Source of the DNA: Pseudomonadota bacterium
GTDB taxonomy: Bacteria > Pseudomonadota > Gammaproteobacteria > Burkholderiales > Burkholderiaceae_C
Direction of reading: 5' to 3'
Assembly (NCBI GenBank): GCA_023415035.1
Contig: JAEZLX010000049.1
Span: forward strand, 1 to 16,344
DNA length: 16,344 nucleotides
Within the stretch, counting starts at the first letter, position 1; every line of letters begins with the position of its first letter. The notes beneath the pieces are model-generated. The model was given only the letters and a program-made list of their open reading frames with translations. It was not told the origin of the DNA and ran no database searches. The position numbers and the translations under genes are program-made. Positions 1 to 7,994 of the stretch are shown piece after piece.

Positions 1-204
1 CCCACGGACCTGCTCGGACAGGCCGTCGCGTTCGGGCTGTTCCGCCTGTTCGACGCGGTCAAGGTCGGCCCCATGGCCTGGGCGGACCGCAGCTTCAAGG
101 GTTTCGGTCCGCGCGGTGGTTTCGGCATCCTGCTGGACGACTTTGCCGCCGCCTTCTGCACCCTGCTCGTCTTCGCCGGCTGGCGCTTCCTGGCCCATGG
201 ATAA
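1..204 (+). CDS. pgpA: Phosphatidylglycerophosphatase A, C-terminal part (5' truncated by window)
   Basis: The open frame from base 1 to the TAA at 202-204 encodes the last 67 residues of a PgpA-type phosphatase, which removes phosphate from phosphatidylglycerophosphate to give phosphatidylglycerol at the inner membrane. Seen: a FRLFDAVK segment, then a DRSFKGFGPRGGFGILLDD-type stretch, matching the conserved PgpA core in which the GGFGIMLDD element carries acidic metal-binding residues. A hydrophobic segment (FAAAFCTLLVFAGW) follows, consistent with the C-terminal membrane helix. The start and first two thirds lie outside the window. The stop overlaps the ATG of the next gene by 8 bases, so the two are probably co-translated. 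Family assignment is by motif recognition. Confidence 0.88.
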   Translation, partial: PTDLLGQAVAFGLFRLFDAVKVGPMAWADRSFKGFGPRGGFGILLDDFAAAFCTLLVFAGWRFLAHG

Positions 205-676
205 GCATCTGGACTCCCTGGTGGAGAGGCTGGCCGAGGCGCTGCGCGCACGCGGCGCGATGATGGCCACGGCCGAGAGCTGCACAGGCGGGCTCATCGC
301 CGGCACCTGCACCGCGATCAGCGGCTCCAGTGACTGGTTCGACCGCGCCTTCGTGACCTACTCCAACCGCGCCAAGACCGAGATGCTCGGCGTGCCGGCG
401 CCGCTCATCGAGCAGCACGGCGCCGTCAGCCAGGAGGTGGCCAACGCGATGGCGGCCGGAGCGCGCGAGCGCGCGGGGGTGAGCTACGCCGCCGCCGTGA
501 CGGGCATTGCCGGGCCAACCGGCGGCAGCGACGCCAAGCCCGTGGGCACCGTGTGGTTCGGCTGGGCCACGCCTGCCGGCACCTTCACCGAATGCCGCCG
601 CTTCGATGGCGACCGCGCCGCCGTGCGCCAGCAGACCGTGGCCCACGCCCTGCAGGGGCTGCTGGACCGGCTCTGA
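197..676 (+). CDS. pncC: Nicotinamide-nucleotide amidohydrolase PncC (CinA C-terminal domain family)
   Basis: A 159-residue protein that matches a stand-alone CinA C-terminal domain in length (E. coli PncC is about 165). The family deamidates nicotinamide mononucleotide to nicotinate mononucleotide in the pyridine nucleotide salvage cycle, in the cytoplasm. Seen: ATAESCTGGLIAG near residues 23-35, whose serine and surrounding glycines form the active-site signature, the YSNRAK and GAVSQEVA segments, and VTGIAGPTGG followed by KPVGTVWFG. The ATG at 197 is chosen because the protein then begins MDKHLDSLVERL, as family members do; a longer in-frame extension would run through pgpA in another frame. 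It overlaps pgpA by 8 bases. It ends 12 bases before the stop of the convergent SEC-C gene, and a hairpin covers that junction. Confidence 0.9.
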   Translation: MDKHLDSLVERLAEALRARGAMMATAESCTGGLIAGTCTAISGSSDWFDRAFVTYSNRAKTEMLGVPAPLIEQHGAVSQEVANAMAAGARERAGVSYAAAVTGIAGPTGGSDAKPVGTVWFGWATPAGTFTECRRFDGDRAAVRQQTVAHALQGLLDRL

Positions 677-681
677 GCGTC

Positions 682-1473
<792 letters not shown>

Positions 1474-1477
<4 letters not shown>

Positions 1478-1914
1478 GCCGCCAGTGTAGCCTCGCTGCT
1501 CCACTGGCGCTGCACGCGCACGCCCAGCCGCGCCAGCCGTCCGGTCATGCGCAGCACCGCCTTGTCCTTGCTCACCAGGCACGCGCCCAGCACCACGGCC
1601 AGGTCGATGAACTTCTGGTCGTCCGGGTCCTTGCAGACGTAGGCGGCACGTGGCGCGGGCTCGGCGATGCGCGCATGCCGGTCAAACCGGGCCAGCACCT
1701 CGTCGGCGGAAAAGCCGCGCTGCTCCAGGCGCCGCGCGATGTGCGGGTAGTCCAGCACGCGCCGCAGTTCCTCGCGCATGGGTGGCGTGGCATGCCAGAG
1801 CCCCTGCCCGCTTTCGAGCCATTCGCGCAGCGCCACCACCGCCGGGTCCTCGTACACGTACATGTCGAGGATGACGTTGGTGTCGATGACCAGCGGCGTG
1901 CCGTTCCCTGCCAT
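1474..1914 (-). CDS. PIN-domain protein, COG1569-type (putative toxin-like RNase)
   Basis: A 146-residue protein that is essentially one PIN domain, the fold of Mg-dependent single-strand RNases and of many VapC-like toxins. Seen: VIDTNVILD with Asp11, a central acidic REEL (Glu48/Glu49), and KDPDDQKFIDLA with Asp96, Asp98, Asp99 and Asp104, followed by SKDKAVL with Asp117. These are the acidic positions expected of the metal site. The arrangement 'D-x-D-D-x-x-F-x-x-x-A' resembles the group annotated as 'toxin component, PIN family'. No antitoxin-like small gene is next to it: the methyltransferase gene ends 6 bases upstream, and the SEC-C gene overlaps its stop by ATGA. The usual label 'toxin' may therefore mislead; an RNA-processing role with the neighbouring methyltransferase is equally possible. 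Substrate unknown. Confidence 0.82.
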
Positions 1915-1920
1915 GCTTGA

Positions 1921-3282
1921 TCAGGCCTGGCCACCTTCGGCGGCGGCATCTGCCGCCGGCGCGCGGCGGGCCATCAGGTCGAAGCGGAACAGGCGGCACT
2001 CAATGGGGCCGTTCCACATCGGCACGCGGCGCGACTCCTTGAAGCGCATCTTGCCGGGGAGCCTGAGGTCCGGCGTGAGCAACCAGGCGGTCCAGCCGGC
2101 GTAGTGGCTCTTCCAGTGCGTGGCCAGGCGGGCGAAGAAGTCGCTGCCCTCGGCGTCAGCGCTGCCGTCGCTCATCTGCGCGCTTTCGCGGCCGACACGC
2201 TCCGCGGGTGCCGGCGCGGACGCGCCCACGGTGAAAGTGCGCGGAGCGCGTGGACCTGCGCGCTCGGCGGCCCGCTCGCGCGCGTTGCGGCCGGCCACAC
2301 CGGCCGCCGCAATCCGCTCGCCATAGGGCGGGTTCAGCAGCATCACGCCGGGCCGGTCGCCGGGCGGCATGCGCTGCAGCGCATCCCCGCCGCGCAGCTC
2401 CAGCGCATGGGCCACGCCCGCGCGCCCGGCGTTGCGCTGCGCGAAATCGACCATGCGGAAGGCCACGTCGGAGCCGAACACGATGGGCCGGTGTCCTGCG
2501 GGCCATTCACGGCGCTGCTGCTCCGCCTCTTTGCGCAGCGCCTGCCAGACATGGGGCTGGAACGGCAGCAGCTTTTCAAACGCGAAGCGCCGATGCAGGC
2601 CGGGCGCCACACGCAGCGCGATCTGTGCCGCCTCGATGACCACGGTGCCGCTGCCGCAGCAGGGGTCGTACAGCGGCGGGATATCGTCCAGCGTCATGTC
2701 GGCGGCCGCGTCCCAGCCGGTGGCGGCGATCATGGCCGCCGCCAGCGTTTCCTTCAGCGGCGCGTCGCCCTTGTCCTCGCGCCAGCCGCGCTTGAACAGC
2801 GGTTCGCCCGAGGTGTCCATGGACAGGCTCAGCGTGTCGGCAGTCAGGTGCGCGTAGATGCGCACGTCGGGCCAGTTCGTGTTGACGCTGGGGCGCTCGC
2901 CGCGCCGCTCGCGGAAGCGGTCGCAGACCGCGTCCTTGATCTTGAGCGCCGCGAAGTTCAGGCTCTTGAGCGGGCTGTGCTGCGCCGTCACCTCGACCTT
3001 GATGGTCTGCGCGGGCGTGAACCAGATTTCCCAGGCCACTTCCTTCGCCGCGTCGTACAGGTCGGCCTCGCTGCGGTAGGGGCCGCGCCACAGCTGCACC
3101 AGCACCCGCTGGGCCAGCCGGCTGTGCAGGTTGAGCTTGAGCGCATCGCGCCAGGACGCCCGCACCGCGACGCCCGCGCGCGAAGGCTCCACGGCGTCGC
3201 TGCCGGTGATGCGCCGCACTTCGGCCGCCAGAAAAGACTCGACTCCCGCCGCGCAGGGCAGGAACAGGGAAAGATCGTTCAT
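1921..3282 (-). CDS. THUMP-domain class I SAM-dependent RNA methyltransferase (RlmL N-terminal-like)
   Basis: A 453-residue protein matching the N-terminal half of E. coli RlmL (YcbY), which makes m2G in 23S rRNA; the RlmK half is absent. Seen: an N-terminal ferredoxin-like/THUMP region (about 1-160, including the typical SWRDALKLNLHSRLAQRVL and HSPLKSLNFAALKIKDAV segments), a FKRGWREDKGDAPLKETLAAAM linker, SAM motif I DPCCGSGTVVIEAA (206-219), GSDV (270-273), and the catalytic NPPYGER (317-323). Between NPPYGER and the final strand region lies an Ala/Arg/Gly-rich insert (about 325-380) that E. coli RlmL lacks. The target base is inferred from the family, so no symbol is given. It is first of three close minus-strand genes. 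The ATG at 3282 has no clear Shine-Dalgarno sequence. Confidence 0.88.
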   Translation of the reverse strand: MNDLSLFLPCAAGVESFLAAEVRRITGSDAVEPSRAGVAVRASWRDALKLNLHSRLAQRVLVQLWRGPYRSEADLYDAAKEVAWEIWFTPAQTIKVEVTAQHSPLKSLNFAALKIKDAVCDRFRERRGERPSVNTNWPDVRIYAHLTADTLSLSMDTSGEPLFKRGWREDKGDAPLKETLAAAMIAATGWDAAADMTLDDIPPLYDPCCGSGTVVIEAAQIALRVAPGLHRRFAFEKLLPFQPHVWQALRKEAEQQRREWPAGHRPIVFGSDVAFRMVDFAQRNAGRAGVAHALELRGGDALQRMPPGDRPGVMLLNPPYGERIAAAGVAGRNARERAAERAGPRAPRTFTVGASAPAPAERVGRESAQMSDGSADAEGSDFFARLATHWKSHYAGWTAWLLTPDLRLPGKMRFKESRRVPMWNGPIECRLFRFDLMARRAPAADAAAEGGQA

Positions 3283-3298
3283 GCAGGGATTGTCGTTC

Positions 3299-3317
3299 AG
3301 GAGTCCCTTCGGCTCCT
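3299..3317 (-). other. Hairpin in the leader of the RlmL-like methyltransferase gene
   Basis: Read on the minus strand, AGGAGCC (3317-3311), loop GAAGG, GACTCCT (3305-3299) can pair over 7 positions including one G-T wobble. It ends 16 bases upstream of the ATG at 3282. There is no T run after it, so it does not look like an intrinsic terminator for rpoN. A TATAGA -10-like hexamer lies just upstream (3333-3328 on the minus strand) with no good -35; if it were used, the transcript would begin close to this hairpin. The AGGAG in the stem is too far from the ATG to act as its ribosome site. Role unknown. Confidence 0.35.
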
Positions 3318-3421
3318 AAACGGGCGATCTATAGCCTCATGAAAATCTGTCCCACGCGTGGACACGCTTCAGCCAATGCAGCGCATCCGTTCTTTTGCGA
3401 AACGATCGACGCAAGAAACCC

Positions 3422-4996
3422 TTACAACGCCTTGCGCAGATTCGCCGGCGCGATGCGCAGTGCCTCGCGGTACTTGGCCACGGTGCGGCGGGCGCATTCG
3501 ATGCCCTGCTCGCGGAGCAGGTCGGACAGCTGGTTGTCCGACAGGGGCTTGGAGGGTTCCTCGGCGGCGATGAGCTGCCTGAGCAGGGCGCGCACGGCCG
3601 TGCTCGATGCGTTGCCGCCGGTTTCGGTGCCCAGCGATGAGCCGAAGAAGTACTTGAGCTCGTAGGTGCCGAAGGGCGTGGCCATGTACTTGGCGGTGGT
3701 CACGCGGCTGATGGTGGACTCGTGCAGGCCCAGTTCGTCGGCGATCTCGCGCAGCACCAGCGGGCGCATGGCCAGCTCGCCGTGCATGAAGAAGTTGCGC
3801 TGGCGCTCGACGATGGCGCTGGCCACGCGCAGGATGGTGTCGAAGCGCTGCTGGATGTTCTTGATGAACCAGCGCGCCTCCTGCAGGCGCTGCTGCATGG
3901 CGGCATGACCTTCGCTGCCGCCCTCGCGGCCGCCGCGCCCCTGGCGCATGGCGTTGGCGTAGGCGTCCTGCACGCGCAGGCGCGGCATCACGTCGGGGTT
4001 GAGCTGCACCTTGAAGCCGCGCCCGGCGCGGGTGACGATGACGTCGGGAATGATGACGTTGCTCTCGGCGTTCGAAAAGCGCCGCCCCGGCTTGGGCTCC
4101 AGGCGGGCAATCAGGGCCAGGCCCGAGCGCACGACCTCGTCGGACAGGCCGCTGGCGGCCACCAGCTTGCGCACGTCGCGCTTGGCCAGCATTTCCAGCG
4201 GCTGCTCGCACAGGGTCAGTGCCGCGCGAGCCTCGGGCGTGTTGCGCAGCTCCAGGGTCTGGAGCCTGAGGCATTCGCGCAGGTCGCGCGCGCCCACGCC
4301 GGCCGGCTCCATGTTCTGCAGCCAGCCCAGCGCCCGGCGCAGCAGGCCTTCGGCCTCTTCCTGTTCTTCCAGCCCGGGCTCGCCGTCGCCGGGGTACATC
4401 TGGCGCCAGAAGTCGCGCGCCAGCTCGTCCGGCGGGTCGGCCAGGTAGCCGTCCTCGTTCAGCGATTCGATGAGGAAGTACAGCGCCGCCTGTTCTTCGG
4501 GCGTGAGGCGCAGGCAACGCGCCTGATCATGCAGGTGCTCCTGCAACGAGACCCTGGCGCTGGCCAGTTCGGTGGCGGTGGGCGCGTCGTCGTCCTGCGA
4601 GCCGGTGCCGCGCGGCGGGGCATCGCCGCCCCATTCGGAATCATCCGGGCTGAACTCGACCGTGCCGTCGCCTTCCCAGCTTTCTTCCAGCGGCGAGCCG
4701 CCGTCGAGGCTCGCCTCGACCTCGTCGGCCACCGGCGCATCGCCGGTCTCGCCGGCACCCGCTGCGGCATCCACAATGCGCTCGCCGGGGGCAACAGGCA
4801 CATCCTGCTGCTCCAGGCCGAAATCCTCGCGCTCGGCCTGTTCCTCGGTGCGCTCCAGGAACGGGTTCTCGTCGAGCATCTGCTCGACTTCCTGCGCCAT
4901 TTCGAGCGTGGACAGCTGCAGCAGACGGATCGACTGCTGCAATTGGGGCGTGAGCGCCAGATGCTGCGAAACCCGCAGCGACAGACCCTGTTTCAT
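3422..4996 (-). CDS. rpoN: RNA polymerase sigma-54 factor RpoN
   Basis: A 524-residue sigma-54 factor, which directs RNA polymerase to -24/-12 promoters that need an activating AAA+ enhancer-binding protein (nitrogen, motility and related genes). Seen: region I at the N-terminus, MKQGLSLRVSQHLALTPQLQ with the Gln/Leu-rich repeat QQSIRLLQLSTLEM; an acidic Asp/Glu/Pro/Gly-rich region II (about 50-150); the core-binding middle; a helix-turn-helix region with LGLHESTISRVTTAKYM; and the RpoN box ARRTVAKYRE at about 502-511, which reads the -24 element. Length is normal for betaproteobacteria. The ATG at 4996 is preferred over an in-frame GTG at 4999: it forms TGATG with the lptB stop, implying coupled translation from the lptA-lptB transcript. 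No ptsN or hpf gene follows; the RlmL-like gene comes 139 bases later. Confidence 0.97.
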   Translation of the reverse strand: MKQGLSLRVSQHLALTPQLQQSIRLLQLSTLEMAQEVEQMLDENPFLERTEEQAEREDFGLEQQDVPVAPGERIVDAAAGAGETGDAPVADEVEASLDGGSPLEESWEGDGTVEFSPDDSEWGGDAPPRGTGSQDDDAPTATELASARVSLQEHLHDQARCLRLTPEEQAALYFLIESLNEDGYLADPPDELARDFWRQMYPGDGEPGLEEQEEAEGLLRRALGWLQNMEPAGVGARDLRECLRLQTLELRNTPEARAALTLCEQPLEMLAKRDVRKLVAASGLSDEVVRSGLALIARLEPKPGRRFSNAESNVIIPDVIVTRAGRGFKVQLNPDVMPRLRVQDAYANAMRQGRGGREGGSEGHAAMQQRLQEARWFIKNIQQRFDTILRVASAIVERQRNFFMHGELAMRPLVLREIADELGLHESTISRVTTAKYMATPFGTYELKYFFGSSLGTETGGNASSTAVRALLRQLIAAEEPSKPLSDNQLSDLLREQGIECARRTVAKYREALRIAPANLRKAL

Positions 4997-5784
4997 CACA
5001 TCTTGAAGTGCTCGCCCAAGTACACCCGGCGCACATCGGCGTTGTTCACGATCTCGGCCGTGGTACCACTGGCGAGCACATGACCGTCGCTGATGATGTA
5101 GGCGTGGTCGCAGATGCCCAGGGTTTCGCGCACGTTGTGATCGGTGATGAGCACCCCGATGCCGCGGTTCTTGAGAAAGCCAATGATCTGCTGGATCTCG
5201 ATCACGGCGATCGGATCGATGCCCGCGAAGGGTTCGTCCAGCAGAATGAAGCGAGGATTGGTGGCCAGCGCGCGCGCGATTTCCACGCGGCGGCGCTCAC
5301 CGCCCGAGAGGGACGGCGCGGGCGAGTCGCGCAGATGGTCAACGCGCAGCTCCTTGAGCAGTTCGTCCAGACGCTGCTCGATGGCCGGCTCCGACAGACG
5401 CCGCCCGTCCGGACCCTTTTGCAGTTCAAGCACGGCACGCACGTTCTGCTGCACCGTGAGCTTGCGAAAAATCGACGCCTCCTGCGGCAGGTAGCCCAGC
5501 CCCAGGCGCGCGCGGTGGTGGATGGGCAGCTGCTCGATGCGGCGGTCGTCCAGCAGGATCTCGCCGCCGTCGGCGCGCAGCAGCCCGACGATCATGTAGA
5601 ACGAGGTGGTCTTGCCCGCGCCGTTGGGCCCGAGCAGACCGACGACCTCGCCCTTGTCCACCGTCAGGGACACATCCTTGACGACCTTGCGGCTGCCGTA
5701 CGACTTGCGCAGGCCGCGCACCTCCAGCCGGCTGTGGAAAGCCATCGGCGGTTGCGAACCGGCCGCCCCCATCGCGTCGGTCAC
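4996..5784 (-). CDS. lptB: LPS export ABC transporter ATP-binding protein LptB
   Basis: A 262-residue ABC ATPase that powers extraction of lipopolysaccharide from the inner membrane with LptF/LptG. Seen: Walker A GPNGAGKT (52-59), Q-loop Gln101 in YLPQEASIF, signature LSGGERRR (159-166), Walker B FILLDEP (179-185), and switch His216 in ITDHNVRE. The QEASIFRKLTV and FAGIDPIAV phrases are typical of LptB and separate it from amino-acid transport ATPases. The start is a GTG at 5784, overlapping the lptA stop as GTGA; ATG codons 5 and 14 are alternatives, since the first 14 residues are not part of the ABC fold and E. coli LptB (about 241 residues) is shorter at the N-terminus. It couples to rpoN by TGATG. 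Confidence 0.96.
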   Translation of the reverse strand: MTDAMGAAGSQPPMAFHSRLEVRGLRKSYGSRKVVKDVSLTVDKGEVVGLLGPNGAGKTTSFYMIVGLLRADGGEILLDDRRIEQLPIHHRARLGLGYLPQEASIFRKLTVQQNVRAVLELQKGPDGRRLSEPAIEQRLDELLKELRVDHLRDSPAPSLSGGERRRVEIARALATNPRFILLDEPFAGIDPIAVIEIQQIIGFLKNRGIGVLITDHNVRETLGICDHAYIISDGHVLASGTTAEIVNNADVRRVYLGEHFKM

Positions 5785-6437
5785 TTGCGCTTTTCTCCGA
5801 CGCCGGTGCTCGGCTTCAGCGTGGCAGAGTCGCCCGAGGACTGCGCGTTCGGCGGCGGCAGCGGATTGCCCTGCGCATCCTTCTGGATGGGCGTGAGCAT
5901 GGCGCGCACGCGGCCGGAGGGGTTGGAGGCCGTCTTGTTGCCACCGCCCTTGACCGAGTACACCTCGGTCTGGCCGCTGTAGGTGATCTGGTTGCCGGTG
6001 CTTTCGTCATTGAGAAAGGTACCGCGGTAGCGGCGCATCACGGCCTGGCCGGTGATCACGACCGTTTCGGTCTTGCTCTCGTATTCGATCTTCTCGCCCT
6101 CGCCCTCGATCCACTCATCGAGGCCCTCGCGCTTCTGGCGGAAAAAGGCGAGCTTGCCCGGCGCTGCGGTGAGCAGGCCGAACTGGTTGCCCTCGCCATC
6201 CTGGCGCACCTGGGCGCGCTCGCCGCGCATGATGATGGTGCCCTTGGTAATCACGACGTTGCCGGTGAACACACTGGTCTGCTGCACGTCGTCGTGGCGC
6301 AGCGAGTCGGCCTCGACGTTCATGGGCTTTTCACGGTCGGCCAGTTCGGCCTGTGCAAGGCACGGCATCAGCAGGCCGGCAGCCAGCGACAGGGCGGCAA
6401 GGCGGAACGCGAAGGGGTGTCGTTGGTGAGTGGTCAT
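5781..6437 (-). CDS. lptA: LPS transport periplasmic protein LptA
   Basis: A 218-residue periplasmic protein of the OstA/LptA fold, whose beta-jellyroll units form the bridge that carries lipopolysaccharide between LptC and LptD. Seen: a signal peptide (Arg/His-rich start, a FRLAALSLAAGLLM core, cleavage expected after AQA at residue 30); then MNVEADSLRHDD and the repeated strand phrases FTGNVVITKGTIIMRGERAQV and TVVITGQAVMRRYRGTFLNDE; and a Pro/Lys-rich tail. The start chosen is the ATG at 6437; an in-frame GTG at 6452 would add five residues but would fall about 8 bases from the start point predicted for the upstream -10-like hexamer. Its partner gene lptC is not upstream, which is unusual because lptC-lptA-lptB order is common. 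It overlaps lptB as GTGA. Confidence 0.93.
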   Translation of the reverse strand: MTTHQRHPFAFRLAALSLAAGLLMPCLAQAELADREKPMNVEADSLRHDDVQQTSVFTGNVVITKGTIIMRGERAQVRQDGEGNQFGLLTAAPGKLAFFRQKREGLDEWIEGEGEKIEYESKTETVVITGQAVMRRYRGTFLNDESTGNQITYSGQTEVYSVKGGGNKTASNPSGRVRAMLTPIQKDAQGNPLPPPNAQSSGDSATLKPSTGVGEKRK

Positions 6438-6466
6438 GGCAGTCCGGGGCACGATTCTTGCGTTTC

Positions 6467-6472
6467 ATTGTA
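6467..6472 (-). promoter_or_regulatory. Candidate -10 element for the lptA-lptB-rpoN transcript
   Basis: On the minus strand TACAAT (6472-6467) matches the sigma-70 -10 consensus at five of six positions. It lies in the 180-base gap between dsbA and lptA, about 30 bases upstream of the lptA ATG. The hexamer 17 bases further upstream (GGTATC) is a poor -35. It is the only good -10 match I found in this gap, so lptA probably has its own promoter rather than depending on dsbA. Confidence 0.4.
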
Positions 6473-6586
6473 GCGGCCTACACCCGCCAGATACCGTTTC
6501 CGGTGCGAAAAGGGAGTACCAGAGCGGCGCATGCCACCGGACAGTGCTGAAGAAGCGGGCCATTGCCACCCTGCCCGCGCAAGGAG

Positions 6587-6621
6587 GTAAGGCGGCAGAG
6601 CACCGGCTGGCGACGCCTTAC
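6587..6621 (-). terminator. Inverted repeat across the dsbA stop, weak terminator candidate
   Basis: GTAAGGCG (6587-6594) and CGCCTTAC (6614-6621) are exact inverted copies separated by 19 bases. The dsbA stop codon (6618-6620) is inside one arm. In the minus-strand transcript the stem is followed by CTCCTTGCGC, not a proper U run, so it may stabilise the mRNA end or terminate only weakly. The rest of the dsbA-lptA gap shows only the -10-like element near lptA. Confidence 0.35.
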
Positions 6622-7259
6622 TTGAACTCGGCCAACAGCGCGTCGGCCACCAGCACGGTGCGCGGGCCCTGGCCGGCGATGATGTAGCGGCCACCCACGC
6701 CCAGCGCCGGCGTTCCCTCGACCTGATAGGCGTCCTGCAGCTGTGCCGCGCGGCGCGCCTTGCCCGTGACCGAGAAAGAGTTGAACAGCTCCGAGAATTT
6801 CTTGCGGTCCACGCCCTGCTTCTCGACCCAGGCCGTGATGGCCGGCTCGTTCACCAGCCGCTGTTTTTCGACATGGAAGGCGTGAAAGACCTTGCCGTGC
6901 AGGGCGTCGAGCTGGCCCATGGCCTCCAGCGTGTAGTACAGGCGCTGCAGCGGCACGAAGGCTTCGCTGAAGGCCACCGGCACTCGGCGCACCACCACGT
7001 TGGACGGCACCTTGCTCTTCCAGCTTTCGAACACGGGCTCGAAGTTAAAGCAGTGGATGCAGGAGTAGGCGAAGAACTCCAGCACCTCGACCTCGCCGGG
7101 CTGCACATCCATCGGCGCGGGGCGGCCGAGCTTGATGTAGTCGGTGCCTTCCTTGAAGCGCTGCTGGGCCTGGGCCAGCGTCGGCTGCAGCGCGGCCACC
7201 GGGGCCAGCACGGCCGCGCCGGCAGCCAGCAGAGAACGGGAAAACGCGCGACGTTGCAT
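6618..7259 (-). CDS. dsbA: Thiol:disulfide interchange protein DsbA/DsbL-type
   Basis: A 213-residue exported thioredoxin-fold oxidase that introduces disulfide bonds into secreted proteins and is itself re-oxidised by DsbB. Seen: an N-terminal signal (MQRRAFSRSLLAAGAAVLAP, ending near AQA at about residue 31), then EVLEFFAYSCIHCFNFEP with the redox pair Cys67 and Cys70, and the cis-proline loop EGTPALGV with Thr183-Pro184. The dipeptide between the cysteines is Ile-His rather than the Pro-His of E. coli DsbA. The ATG at 7259 is chosen because AAGGAG stands 9 bases before it and a signal peptide follows; the longer in-frame extension upstream is a shadow of the SPOR gene. It is third in the argS / SPOR / dsbA series. 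Confidence 0.93.
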   Translation of the reverse strand: MQRRAFSRSLLAAGAAVLAPVAALQPTLAQAQQRFKEGTDYIKLGRPAPMDVQPGEVEVLEFFAYSCIHCFNFEPVFESWKSKVPSNVVVRRVPVAFSEAFVPLQRLYYTLEAMGQLDALHGKVFHAFHVEKQRLVNEPAITAWVEKQGVDRKKFSELFNSFSVTGKARRAAQLQDAYQVEGTPALGVGGRYIIAGQGPRTVLVADALLAEFK

Positions 7260-7332
7260 GAGATCGACTCCTTGTTCAGCGGGTGGACGTGGCGGGTTGG
7301 GCCATGCCGGCGGCAAAAAGTTCCAAAAGGTA

Positions 7333-7980
7333 TCAGCGCTGCACGCGCACCAGGGCGGCCTCGACGCCGTTGACCTCGAGCTGCTCTCGCGTGGCGTCGG
7401 CCGTACCGCGCTGGTTGAACGGGCCAATGCGCACCCGGAATACCGTCGTGCCGTTCTGCTCGCGCTCGGTGATCTCGGCCGCCATGCCCAGCATGGCCAC
7501 GCGCGCGCGCTGACTTTCGGCTTCCTGCTGGTTGCGGAATGCGCCAGCCTGCACAAAATACACGAACGGGTCGGCCGGCGGCGTGGCGGCCGCTGCCGAC
7601 TCGTCGCGGCGCTGACCCATCCGCGATTCGAGCAGCTCGGCAATCGGGTCGCGGCTGGGGGCAGCAGCTTCGGCAGGCTTGGGAGCCTGCGCAGGTACGG
7701 CGGCCTCCGGGGTGCTGCCGCTTTCAGCGGGCACCGCGACCGGCGGCGTGGCCGGGCCGCCGCCCAGATGGGCATTCGGGTTCCAGCCCTTATTGCGTTC
7801 GGCCTCGGCGGCGTCCTGCCCGGGCTTGGAGGCCAGCCCGCGGTCCACGAAGGGCACGGGCACCTTGGTCACATAGACGGCCACCGCCAGCGCGATGCCC
7901 AGACCGAGCAGCACGCCGATGACCAGACCCAGAAAGGTACCACCCAGAACCCGGCGCGACCGGGCAGCTCGTGTCTTCAT
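7333..7980 (-). CDS. SPOR domain-containing membrane protein (FtsN-like topology)
   Basis: A 215-residue bitopic protein. Seen: a short basic cytoplasmic start (MKTRAARSRR), one transmembrane helix at about 13-37 (GGTFLGLVIGVLLGLGIALAV), a Pro/Ala-rich periplasmic linker (about 45-135), and a C-terminal SPOR domain (about 137-214) with FVQAGAF near its start and VFRVRIGPF in the centre. SPOR domains bind glycan strands stripped of stem peptides at the septum, so a role at the division site or in cell-wall handling is likely. The FtsN-like layout alone does not prove it is FtsN, so no symbol is given. It begins 14 bases after the argS stop and precedes dsbA by 73 bases, suggesting cotranscription with both. 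Confidence 0.88.
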   Translation of the reverse strand: MKTRAARSRRVLGGTFLGLVIGVLLGLGIALAVAVYVTKVPVPFVDRGLASKPGQDAAEAERNKGWNPNAHLGGGPATPPVAVPAESGSTPEAAVPAQAPKPAEAAAPSRDPIAELLESRMGQRRDESAAAATPPADPFVYFVQAGAFRNQQEAESQRARVAMLGMAAEITEREQNGTTVFRVRIGPFNQRGTADATREQLEVNGVEAALVRVQR

Positions 7981-7994
7981 ATGACGGACTTCCG

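Noticed and set aside
2104..3342. Long + strand open frame opposite the RlmL-like gene
   Set aside because: Antisense shadow: the minus strand has SAM motif I and NPPY in the correct order, while this frame is compositionally biased and has no recognisable motif.
3722..5083. Long + strand open frame opposite rpoN
   Set aside because: Antisense shadow of rpoN, whose RpoN box and region I are clear. The frame has no credible start context.
6474..6493. Possible sigma-54 (-24/-12) promoter before lptA
   Set aside because: TGGCGGG is present on the minus strand but no GC dinucleotide stands at the required 10-base spacing, so the GG-N10-GC core is not met.
7260..7775. N-terminal extension of dsbA to an upstream in-frame start
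   Set aside because: The extension is antisense-like, Pro/Arg/Ser-rich sequence within the SPOR gene region. The ATG at 7259 has AAGGAG 9 bases upstream and a signal peptide directly after it.
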